Source: Rhizobacter sp.
Lineage (GTDB): Bacteria; Pseudomonadota; Gammaproteobacteria; Burkholderiales; Burkholderiaceae_C
Length of the DNA stretch: 7,680 nucleotides
Assembly: GCA_025359585.1 (NCBI GenBank)
Contig: JANYFX010000334.1
Coordinates: 1-7,680 of the forward strand
Reading direction: 5' to 3'
A model generated the notes under the pieces. That model did no database searches and was not told the DNA's origin. It worked only from the letters and a program-made list of their open reading frames with translations. Below, in pieces: positions 1 through 6,191 of this stretch (position 1 is the first letter of the stretch; each line of letters starts with the position of its first letter). A program made the translations under genes and the position numbers.

Positions 1-1235
1 GCACCGAGCGCGAAGACTTCGACGGCATCCGCGAAACCCCCGGCAAGAGCAGCAACAGCAGTGACAGCGACGAATTCGACGGGCAAGACCGCGATGCACC
101 GCTGCCGAGCCTGCAAGACCACCTGCGCGAGCAGCTCTCGAGCATGCGCCTGTCGCCGATGGACGCGGCCGCGGTGATGGTGCTGATCGAGTCGCTGAAC
201 GACGACGGTTACCTCGACGACCCGCTCGAAGACATCGCCGCGCAACTGGTCGGCGAAGACGCTTCCGAGACCGAACGTGAAGACCTGCTCGCGCGCCTGC
301 AATGCGGCCTGCGCTTTCTGCAAAGCATGGAGCCGACCGGCGTCGGCGCGAGCAACCTCGGCGAGTGCCTGATCCTGCAACTGCGCGCGCAGCCACGCTG
401 CGAAGCGCAGATGATCGCGATAATCGTCTGCAAGCAGCACCTCGAACTGCTGGCGCGGCGCGACCTGAAAAAGCTGATGGCCGCGACCGGCGCCGACGAC
501 GACCTGCTGCGCGAAGCGCAGGCCCTGATCGTGGCACTCGAGCCCAAGCCGGGCCGGCAGTTCGCGCGCGCCGAAGCCAACATCGTGATCCCCGACGTGA
601 TCGTGCAGAAGGCCGGGCGCGGCTGGAAGGTCGTGCTCAACCCCGACGTGATGCCCAAGCTGCGCATCAACGACCTCTACGCCAACGCGATCCGCCAGCA
701 GCGCGGCGCCGGCTCGCGCAGCGGTGGCGGCGAAGGTGCGAGCGGCGCCGGTGCGGGCCTGAACACGCGCCTGCAGGAAGCGCGCTGGTTCATGAAGAAC
801 ATCCTGCAGCGCTTCGACACGATCCAGCGGGTGTCGCAGGCGATCGTCGAGCGCCAGAAGAACTTCTTCACGCACGGCGCGATCGCGATGAAACCGCTGG
901 TGCTGCGCGAGATCGCCGACGAACTCGGTCTGCACGAATCGACCATCTCGCGCGTGACCACCGCGAAGTACATGTCTACGCCTTATGGCACTTTCGAGCT
1001 GAAGTATTTCTTCGGCTCGTCGCTCAACACCGAGGCCGGTGGAAACGCATCGAGCACCGCGGTGCGGGCGCTGATCAAGCAGATCGTCGCGGCCGAGAAC
1101 CCGGCCAAGCCGCTGTCGGACAGCCAGATCTCGCAGATGCTCGACGAACAAGGCATTCAGGTCGCACGCCGCACTGTGGCCAAGTACCGCGACGCGCTGA
1201 AGATCGCGCCGACGCAACTGCGAAAGGCGATGTAA
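1..1235 (+). CDS. rpoN: RNA polymerase sigma-54 factor RpoN (5' end outside window)
   Basis: Alternative sigma factor that binds core RNA polymerase, recognises -24/-12 promoters and needs AAA+ activators to melt DNA. The reading frame is open from base 3, so the true start and region I lie upstream. Bases 3-143 encode an acidic, Ser-rich stretch typical of variable region II, followed by LPSLQDHLREQL, the start of the core-binding domain. The HTH region is at about 903-974 and contains HESTISRVTT. The RpoN box ARRTVAKYR, the hallmark that contacts the -24 element, is at 1164-1190. The C-terminus ends 13 residues later, as is usual. A low-complexity Gly/Ser/Ala insert lies at about 703-756, between the core-binding part and the conserved QEARWFMKNI segment. 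The stop codon is 2 bases before the next start, implying cotranscription. Identification is secure; only the N-terminus is missing. Confidence 0.98.
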   Translation, partial: TEREDFDGIRETPGKSSNSSDSDEFDGQDRDAPLPSLQDHLREQLSSMRLSPMDAAAVMVLIESLNDDGYLDDPLEDIAAQLVGEDASETEREDLLARLQCGLRFLQSMEPTGVGASNLGECLILQLRAQPRCEAQMIAIIVCKQHLELLARRDLKKLMAATGADDDLLREAQALIVALEPKPGRQFARAEANIVIPDVIVQKAGRGWKVVLNPDVMPKLRINDLYANAIRQQRGAGSRSGGGEGASGAGAGLNTRLQEARWFMKNILQRFDTIQRVSQAIVERQKNFFTHGAIAMKPLVLREIADELGLHESTISRVTTAKYMSTPYGTFELKYFFGSSLNTEAGGNASSTAVRALIKQIVAAENPAKPLSDSQISQMLDEQGIQVARRTVAKYRDALKIAPTQLRKAM

Positions 1236-1237
1236 CC

Positions 1238-2464
1238 ATGCCGCTGCCGATCTTCCTGCCCTGCGCCGCCGGTGTCGAAGCGCTGCTCGCCGAAGAGGTG
1301 CAGCGCGTGCTGCCCAAGTCCGAAGTGCACACCGCGCGTGGTGGTGTCGCGCTGGCCGGCGACCCGCTCGAAGTGATGACGCTGAACCTCGAGAGCCGAC
1401 TCGCGCAGCGTGTGCTCGTCGAAGTGGCGCACGGTTCGTACCGCGACGAGAACGACGTGTACGAACTCGCGCGCAGCGTCGACTGGTCGGAATGGATCAC
1501 GCCGCAGCACACCTTGCGCGTCGACACCACCGCGCACCGCAGCCCGCTGAAGAGCCTCAACTTCGCCGCGCTGCGCGTGAAGGATGCGGTCTGCGACCTG
1601 CTGCGCGAAGCAACCGGCGAGCGCCCGAACGTGGACACGCAGCAACCCGACCTGCAGCTCGTATTGCACCTCGGCGAACAGGAAGCGACGCTGTACGTGG
1701 ACAGCTCGGGCGAGTCGCTCTTCAAACGCGGCTGGCGCGAAGACAAGGGCGACGCGCCGCTGAAAGAAACGCTGGCCGCCGCGATGCTCGCCGCCGCCGG
1801 ATGGCACGGCACGCCGACTGACGGCGGCGCCCTGCACGACCCGTGCTGCGGCTCGGGCACGATCGCCATCGTAGCGGCGCAGATCGCCTGCGGTGTGGCG
1901 CCAGGGCTGAAACGCCGATTCGCTTTCGAGCGATTGCTGCCGTTCATGACCGAGCCGATGCGCGCACAACTGCAGCGCTTGCGCAGCCTCGCGCAAGCGC
2001 GCATCCACGCGAGCGCAGTGCCGATCTTCGCCAGCGACGTGTCGTTCCGCATGGTCGACTTCGCGCGCCGCAACGCACAGCGCGCGGGCGTCGAAGCGGC
2101 GATCACCTTCAACGGCGGCGACGCGCTCGAACGGCCTGCGCCCGAGCTGCCGCCGGAGATGCCCGGCACGCTGATGATCAACCCGCCGTATGGCGAGCGC
2201 ATCGAGGTCGGTGGCAAGGCGGCACGTGCGTCGGCCGAAGACCGCGACACTCCGAGCGACTTCTTCCCGCGTCTGGCCTCGCACTGGAAACACGCCTACA
2301 CGCAGCATGCGGCCGGCTGGACCGCCTACGTGCTCAGCCCCGACATGAAGCTGCCGAGCGCGATGCGCCTGAAAGAGTCGCGCCGCGTACCGATGTGGAA
2401 CGGGCCGATCGAGTGCCGGCTGTTCCGTTTCGACCTGGTGGCCGGCTCGGCGCGCAAGATCTGA
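1238..2464 (+). CDS. rlmL: THUMP-domain class I SAM-dependent rRNA methyltransferase, RlmL type
   Basis: Predicted 23S rRNA guanine-N2 methyltransferase, 408 aa. The ATG lies 2 bases after the rpoN stop, with GAAAGG about 10 bases upstream as a likely Shine-Dalgarno. The N-terminus (FLPCAAGVEALLAEEV, residues 6-21) and residues to about 155 match the ferredoxin-like plus THUMP RNA-binding region of COG0116 proteins. KETLAAAMLAAAGW (177-190) leads into SAM motif I DPCCGSGT (201-208). The catalytic motif IV NPPYGER is at 315-321. E. coli RlmL is about 700 aa because an RlmK domain is fused at its C-terminus; here only the RlmL half exists, as in many other bacteria. By family the target would be m2G2445, but the exact base is inferred. 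The enzyme belongs with translation maintenance, so pairing with rpoN is probably positional rather than functional. Older annotations call this family a putative N6-adenine DNA methylase. Confidence 0.9.
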   Translation: MPLPIFLPCAAGVEALLAEEVQRVLPKSEVHTARGGVALAGDPLEVMTLNLESRLAQRVLVEVAHGSYRDENDVYELARSVDWSEWITPQHTLRVDTTAHRSPLKSLNFAALRVKDAVCDLLREATGERPNVDTQQPDLQLVLHLGEQEATLYVDSSGESLFKRGWREDKGDAPLKETLAAAMLAAAGWHGTPTDGGALHDPCCGSGTIAIVAAQIACGVAPGLKRRFAFERLLPFMTEPMRAQLQRLRSLAQARIHASAVPIFASDVSFRMVDFARRNAQRAGVEAAITFNGGDALERPAPELPPEMPGTLMINPPYGERIEVGGKAARASAEDRDTPSDFFPRLASHWKHAYTQHAAGWTAYVLSPDMKLPSAMRLKESRRVPMWNGPIECRLFRFDLVAGSARKI

Positions 2465-2465
2465 C

Positions 2466-2495
2466 GCGCTGCGGGCCCGAGCGCCCGCTCAGCGC
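2466..2495. terminator. GC-rich inverted repeat between convergent genes
   Basis: GCGCT at 2466-2470 and GCGGGC at 2471-2476 pair with GCCCGC at 2483-2488 and AGCGC at 2491-2495. This leaves a 6-base loop and a 2-base bulge, giving an 11-bp stem. It fills the gap between the tail-to-tail rlmL and yidB genes and includes the yidB stop codon. Neither strand has a following T tract, so it is not a classic intrinsic terminator. It could act in both directions as an RNA 3'-end stabiliser or a Rho-assisted stop. The role is inferred. Confidence 0.4.
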
Positions 2496-2941
2496 CCTTG
2501 TGACAGCTGCGACAACTGCGCCATCAGGTCGTCCATGCCGCCAAGGCCTCCGGCCGGCGCATGGCCCTGAGGCGTGAGCCGGTCCACCACCTGCGGCAGC
2601 ACCTGCGAGAGCTGACCGGCCGCTTCTTCGTGCGACAGGCCGAGCTTCGCCGCGAGCTCGCTGATCATGTCCGAACCGAGCACATTGGAGAGCTGATCGC
2701 CCGAGATCGGCGCGTTCTGGCCGTGCCCCACCCACGAGCCGATCACATCGCCCATGCCGCTCTGCGTGAACTTGCCGATCAGGCCGCCCAAACCGCCGAG
2801 GCCACCGGCTGCACCGCCCTGGCCCTGCCCATTGGCCAGCATGGCGATCACCTCGTTCAGCAGCGCCCCCTGGCCGCCACCGTTGCCCTGCCCACCCAAA
2901 CCACCCGCCACCGCACCGATCACCGAATCGAGCAAACCCAT
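2489..2941 (-). CDS. YidB family protein (DUF937)
   Basis: A 150-aa protein of the YidB/DUF937 family, whose molecular function is not established. The N-terminus MGLLDSVIGAVAGG is characteristic, followed by Gly/Gln-rich low complexity (residues 13-26), a helix LLNEVIAMLANG (27-38), a GGLGGLGGLIGKF repeat (46-58) and the family signature SGMGDVIGSWVGHGQN (61-76). The C-terminal half has the conserved pattern GDQLSNVLGSDMISELAAKLGLSHEEAAGQLSQVLPQVVDRLTPQG (81-126). No signal peptide or membrane segment is evident. The ATG is preceded by the near-perfect Shine-Dalgarno AAGGAGGTG, far stronger than those of the genes upstream, which suggests high or independent translation. That site overlaps the stop codon of the MFS gene. 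It is the last gene of the - strand run. Family assignment is confident; function is unknown. Confidence 0.9.
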   Translation of the reverse strand: MGLLDSVIGAVAGGLGGQGNGGGQGALLNEVIAMLANGQGQGGAAGGLGGLGGLIGKFTQSGMGDVIGSWVGHGQNAPISGDQLSNVLGSDMISELAAKLGLSHEEAAGQLSQVLPQVVDRLTPQGHAPAGGLGGMDDLMAQLSQLSQGR

Positions 2942-2944
2942 GAC

Positions 2945-2953
2945 CACCTCCTT
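2945..2953 (-). promoter_or_regulatory. Strong Shine-Dalgarno of the yidB-family gene overlapping the upstream stop codon
   Basis: Read on the - strand the sequence is AAGGAGGTG, ending 3 bases before the ATG at 2941. Its first base is also the last base of the MFS gene's TGA stop (2955-2953). Ribosomes finishing the transporter therefore release directly on the next gene's ribosome binding site, an arrangement that favours reinitiation. It fixes the yidB-family start. Confidence 0.8.
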
Positions 2954-4131
2954 CAAGTTGAAAGGCGATTTTGCGCAGCACGGCGCTGCAAAGCAAGCCA
3001 GGCCAGTGCGGTGGCGGCGAGCAGCATCGGCACGATCGAGCCGAGGTTCAGCAGCGTCCAGCCCTGCGTGGTGACGAGCGCCCCCGAGCTGAACGAGGTG
3101 AGTGTCATGGTCGTGAAGATGACCGTGTCCATCGCCGCCTGGGCCGTGGTCTTTTCTTCGGGCTGGTAGGCCTCGGTGAACAGGGTCGTGCCGCCGATGA
3201 ACATGAAGTTCCAGCCGACGCCGAGCGTCAGCAGCGCGAGCATGAACTGCATCAGTTCCACACCCGAGAGCGCGACCGCGATGCAGACCGCGTTGAGCAC
3301 GATGCCGACGCCGATCACCGGCAGGCAACCGAAACGCCGGATCAGCGAGCCAGTGAAAAAACTCGGCACGTACATGCCCAGCACGTGCAGTTCCAGCACC
3401 AGCGCCGTGCTCTTGAACGGGTGCGCGCACTGCGACATCGCGATCGGCGTGGCCGCCATCAGCAGGTTCATCACGCCGTAACCGAGCGCGCACGTGGCCA
3501 CCGCCACGATGAACACCGGCTGGCGGGCGATCTCGCGCAGCGGCCGGCCCGGCCGCGCGGCGCTCGGCAAAGGCAGCGGCGGGAAAGTGATGAACGAGAG
3601 CACCAGCAATGCCAGCAAGGCCACGCCGACCAGCGCGGCATAAGCGCCGGCGAATGCGACCGGCCAGTAGTCTCGCGTGGCGCTCGCCAGATTGGGCCCG
3701 GCCACCGCGCCGATGATGCCGCCGGCCAGCACCCACGAGATCGCGCGCTCCTTGAAGGCCGGCGTCACGAGTTCGGTGGCTGCGAAGCGGTACAGGCCGG
3801 CGTTGGCGTTGTAATAACCCGCCAGCATCGTGGCGCCGACCAGCAGCCAGAAGCGATGTGTCGTGGCCGCGTAGGCGCACAGTGCACTCGACAGGATCGC
3901 CACACACAAACCGGCCTGGAACGCGCGCTTGCGCCCCCACGCGCGCTGGTGTCGGGAGACGAGGCCGGCGCACAAGGCACCGCCGGCCACGTAGCCCGTC
4001 ACCGGCAGTGTCGCCATCCACGGGCTGGGCGCGAGGCTCAGACCGACCAGGCCGTTGATGGCCATGAAGGTGACGTTGTTGGTGAGAAACAGCCCCTGGC
4101 AAAGCGTGAGCAGCAGCAGATGCAGGTTCAT
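2953..4131 (-). CDS. MFS transporter, substrate unknown
   Basis: A 392-aa inner-membrane protein of the major facilitator superfamily. Hydrophobic segments suggest about 12 helices: roughly residues 4-26, 38-58, 72-90, 95-115, 130-150, 157-183, 205-228, 244-262, 271-290, 294-315, 333-356 and 360-382. The loop after helix 2 carries a degenerate MFS motif A (AGLVSRHQRAWGRKRAF, 55-71) retaining GRKR. A hydrophilic, Pro-rich central loop at about 184-203 separates the two six-helix bundles. LAGYYNANAGLYRFAATELV (103-122) and PEEKTTAQAAMD (324-335) resemble conserved segments of uncharacterised betaproteobacterial MFS proteins. The substrate cannot be read from the sequence. The ATG overlaps the rsmE stop by 4 bases (ATGA), with GGAA just upstream as a weak ribosome binding site, so translation is probably coupled to rsmE. 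Confidence 0.9.
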   Translation of the reverse strand: MNLHLLLLTLCQGLFLTNNVTFMAINGLVGLSLAPSPWMATLPVTGYVAGGALCAGLVSRHQRAWGRKRAFQAGLCVAILSSALCAYAATTHRFWLLVGATMLAGYYNANAGLYRFAATELVTPAFKERAISWVLAGGIIGAVAGPNLASATRDYWPVAFAGAYAALVGVALLALLVLSFITFPPLPLPSAARPGRPLREIARQPVFIVAVATCALGYGVMNLLMAATPIAMSQCAHPFKSTALVLELHVLGMYVPSFFTGSLIRRFGCLPVIGVGIVLNAVCIAVALSGVELMQFMLALLTLGVGWNFMFIGGTTLFTEAYQPEEKTTAQAAMDTVIFTTMTLTSFSSGALVTTQGWTLLNLGSIVPMLLAATALAWLALQRRAAQNRLST

Positions 4132-4859
4132 CGATTTTCCGGGGCGCTCAACGCCAGGTGCGAGAGCAGTGCGAGCGGCGCCGTGTCGGCACGCAGCACG
4201 CGCGAGCCGAGCGAAACGGCCTTGAACCCGGCCTCGCTCGCCGCGTTCTCTTCGGCTTCGGTCAGCCCGCCTTCGGGGCCACTCAGGCAGATGAGCGATG
4301 CGGGCACGGCCAGCGTTTGCAGCGGCTGCGCATCACGCAAGCTCAAGACCCAGCGCGCGCCGTCGGCCGCAGCGACCAGGCTCGCCAGCCATTCGGGCAA
4401 GGACAGCACCGGCCCGATTTGCGGCACGCGCGTGCGCCCGCTCTGCTCGCATGCGGCGCTGGCCACCCCTTGCCAGTGCGCGCGTTTTTTCTGCGCGCGC
4501 TCGCCACTCAAACGCAGCACGGAACGCTCGCACATCAGCGGTTGAACCCGCGCCACACCGAGCTCGGTTGCCTTTTCGATCAGCCCGTCCATGCGCTCGT
4601 TGGCCGGCATGCCGAGTGCGAGCGTGATCGACAGGGCGAGCTCGCGGTCGACTTCGGTTCTTGCGCCCAGCTGCACCGACACGTCGCTGCGGCCCATCTG
4701 CGTGACGCTGGCGAGCCACTCGGCGCCGTCGCCGTTGAAGAGCGTGATCGAGGCACCCGGCTGCAGGCGCAGCACCTGCACATGGCGCGCGGCGCCGGCA
4801 GGCAGCGAGAGTTGTTCTCCCGCCTGCAGGGGCTGGTCGATGAAAAAACGCGGTGGCAT
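4128..4859 (-). CDS. rsmE: 16S rRNA (uracil-1498-N3)-methyltransferase RsmE
   Basis: SPOUT-class methyltransferase that makes m3U1498 in 16S rRNA using SAM; the family usually acts on assembled 30S subunits. The length of 243 aa matches the family. The N-terminal PUA-like domain is visible as RFF near the start, HVQVLRLQPG (26-35) and LFNGDGAEWLA (40-50). The SPOUT domain shows IEKATELGV (94-102), EQSGR (138-142), GPEGGLTEAE (194-203) and the knot motif LGSRVLRADTAPLALL (217-232). The usual enterobacterial knot reads LGPRVLRTET, so Pro is Ser and Thr-Glu is Ala-Asp here; these are conservative changes. The ATG is preceded by only a weak GAGG about 12 bases away, lying inside a hairpin cluster. 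The gene follows the small membrane protein by 33 bases and overlaps the MFS gene by 4. Confidence 0.96.
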   Translation of the reverse strand: MPPRFFIDQPLQAGEQLSLPAGAARHVQVLRLQPGASITLFNGDGAEWLASVTQMGRSDVSVQLGARTEVDRELALSITLALGMPANERMDGLIEKATELGVARVQPLMCERSVLRLSGERAQKKRAHWQGVASAACEQSGRTRVPQIGPVLSLPEWLASLVAAADGARWVLSLRDAQPLQTLAVPASLICLSGPEGGLTEAEENAASEAGFKAVSLGSRVLRADTAPLALLSHLALSAPENR

Positions 4860-4867
4860 GCGCCGAG

Positions 4868-4889
4868 TGTGCCTCAGGCACAGCGTGCC
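4868..4889 (-). promoter_or_regulatory. Alternative hairpins in the rsmE leader
   Basis: Three half-sites, GTGCC (4869-4873), GGCAC (4877-4881) and GTGCC (4885-4889), are separated by 3 bases each. The middle one can pair with either neighbour, extended by 1 bp on the 4868-4882 side, so two stem-loops exclude each other. The only purine-rich ribosome-binding candidate for rsmE (GAGG on the - strand, 4875-4872) lies in the second stem-loop. The repeat is directly visible; a translation-control or transcript-processing role is inference. Confidence 0.35.
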
Positions 4890-4892
4890 GCT

Positions 4893-5396
4893 TCAGCCCC
4901 GAACGATGCGCCTCACCGCCACGCGCCAGCGTCGCACCGTGGCCCGCACGCCGCGCCACACGGCCGACTCTGCAATCGCCGCCTTGACACGCGCCTTGGT
5001 CGCACGCCACCAGCCCATCGCGCGGGCAAACCACGCGATGCGCATCAGCTGCGGTTCGGTCAGGATGAGGAGCCGCCCGACCAGCGCCGTGCCGAGCACC
5101 TTGGCCGCCACGATCACGGCCACACCGAGCACGGCGCGGCCTTCGTGGATCAGCCACAACGCCAGCAGCTTGACCGGAAACAGCAACACCGCCGGCACCA
5201 GAAACAGCACCAGCGCCCAGCGGCTTTGCACTTGCACGATGCGCGCCTCCAGGCGCGCGATCGGTGGCCACTTCGCGAGCTGCGCGGCCCATGCCGTCAG
5301 CGGCCGCCAGCCCCACTCTTCGATGAAGAGCACCACGGCCGCCAGCACGAGCATCGCGCCTCGAACGAAGCGCCACAGCAGCTTGAACAACTTCAT
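4893..5396 (-). CDS. Small uncharacterised inner-membrane protein
   Basis: A 167-aa protein of unknown function. Helix 1 spans about residues 11-25 and ends in the distinctive EEWGWRPL (26-33). An amphipathic stretch with WPPIARLEARI (43-53) follows, then two long hydrophobic segments at about 59-83 (containing PVKLLALWLI) and 87-111. Residues 112-130 include LTEPQLMRIAWFARAMGWW. The tail (131-167) has 12 Arg/Lys and one acidic residue, so by the positive-inside rule it should be cytoplasmic. The EEWGWRPL and PVKLLALW pattern is familiar from hypothetical membrane proteins of beta- and gammaproteobacteria, to my recollection, with no assigned role. The ATG overlaps the mtnN stop by 4 bases (ATGA) and has no visible ribosome binding site, so translation probably depends on mtnN. 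A transport or enzyme role cannot be argued from the sequence. Confidence 0.8.
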   Translation of the reverse strand: MKLFKLLWRFVRGAMLVLAAVVLFIEEWGWRPLTAWAAQLAKWPPIARLEARIVQVQSRWALVLFLVPAVLLFPVKLLALWLIHEGRAVLGVAVIVAAKVLGTALVGRLLILTEPQLMRIAWFARAMGWWRATKARVKAAIAESAVWRGVRATVRRWRVAVRRIVRG

Positions 5397-6163
5397 GCGG
5401 TGCGTTGCAACCAGTCGTTGACGATCGCGGCAGTGTAGGCGCTGGCCACCACCTCGATGAAGCGCGTGAAGTCGACATGCGCCGTGTCGTCGGCGCGGTC
5501 GGAGATGCAGCGCAGCACCGCGAAAGGTTTACCGAACTCGGCGCAGACCTGGGCGACGGCCGCGCCTTCCATCTCGACCGCGAGCGCGTCGGGCAAGAGC
5601 GCGTGCAATTCGCCGCTTTGCGTCGCGCTGGAGACGAAGCGGTCGCCGCTGACGATCAGCCCGCCGTGCAGCCGCGCCTGTTCGAGCCTGAAGCCGTGAA
5701 CCGTGGCCGCACCGAGCAGCGCCTCGGAGCCGTCGAGGCAACGCTGTGCCGCAGCGGCCAGGGCATCGGCCAGACCGGTGTCGGCGTCGAAGTGCGAGCG
5801 CCCGCTCAAGGGGACCTCGAAGCGCGGGAACAGCGGCGAGGCGTCCATGTCGTGCTGCAGCAGCTGCCGCGCCACGACCACGTCACCCACGTTCACGCCC
5901 TCTCGCAAGCCGCCGGCCACGCCGGTGAAGACCAGTGCACGCGCTTCGAAGGCGTGGATCAGCAGTGTGGCTGTGGTCGCCGCGGCGACCTTGCCGATGC
6001 CCGAGAGCACGAGCACGACAGGGTGGCCGTGAAGCTCGCCCAGATGAAACCGCCGGCCGGCGCACTCGACACTGCGCGCGTGCTGCAACGAGGGCAAGAG
6101 CGCACGCAGCTCCTGGTGCATGGCGCTGACGATGGCCAGCGGCGCTCGCGCGGACGCGACCAT
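5393..6163 (-). CDS. mtnN: 5'-methylthioadenosine/S-adenosylhomocysteine nucleosidase
   Basis: Cytoplasmic nucleosidase of the Pfs/MtnN (PNP/UDP phosphorylase) fold, predicted to hydrolyse MTA and SAH to adenine plus the ribosyl thioether, relieving product inhibition of SAM-dependent methyltransferases. I chose the ATG at 6163 (256 aa): it lies just ahead of the first strand, PLAIVSAM, and 28 bases after the preceding gene. The frame is open to 6277, but that longer version overlaps the preceding gene and adds an Arg/Ser-rich tail. Aligning without gaps to E. coli MtnN, catalytic Glu12 is E18, SGIGKVAAA is at 54-62, GVAGGL at 81-86, VEMEGAAVAQVC at 196-207 gives Glu174 as E199, and RCISD at 218-222 gives Asp197 as D222. 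Ser76 is replaced by Val82 and Ala150 by Arg175. The HDMDASPLFPRFEVPL segment (104-119) marks a betaproteobacterial subtype. Specificity for MTA versus SAH is not determined. Confidence 0.92.
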   Translation of the reverse strand: MVASARAPLAIVSAMHQELRALLPSLQHARSVECAGRRFHLGELHGHPVVLVLSGIGKVAAATTATLLIHAFEARALVFTGVAGGLREGVNVGDVVVARQLLQHDMDASPLFPRFEVPLSGRSHFDADTGLADALAAAAQRCLDGSEALLGAATVHGFRLEQARLHGGLIVSGDRFVSSATQSGELHALLPDALAVEMEGAAVAQVCAEFGKPFAVLRCISDRADDTAHVDFTRFIEVVASAYTAAIVNDWLQRTA

Positions 6164-6191
6164 CGGCTCGAACCGCAGCGGCGCCGAAACC

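Noticed and set aside
302..1237. Open frame running through rpoN in another frame and joining the rlmL gene, giving a 720-aa reading
   Set aside because: The part before 1238 is an Arg/Ala-rich shadow of rpoN, typical of GC-rich DNA. The family-typical N-terminus begins exactly at the ATG at 1238.
1075..2308. Two long - strand open frames antisense to rlmL
   Set aside because: Composition is shadow-like (Arg/Ser/Ala-rich), no recognisable domain is seen, and the + strand gene is well supported over the same bases.
2489..4102. Continuous - strand frame spanning the MFS gene out of frame and the yidB-family gene
   Set aside because: Only the last 150 codons look like a protein. The upstream part is a His/Arg/Ala-rich shadow of the MFS gene, whose real frame shows transmembrane helices and its own stop. 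Not a fusion.
4478..4500. GCGCGC inverted repeat around a run of six T, resembling a terminator
   Set aside because: It lies inside rsmE, encoding a Lys/Arg/Ala-rich stretch, and the T run is in the loop rather than after the stem.
2971..5438. Long + strand open frames antisense to the MFS, rsmE and membrane protein genes
   Set aside because: Rich in Arg, His and Gln with no domain pattern; the opposite strand carries recognisable genes throughout.
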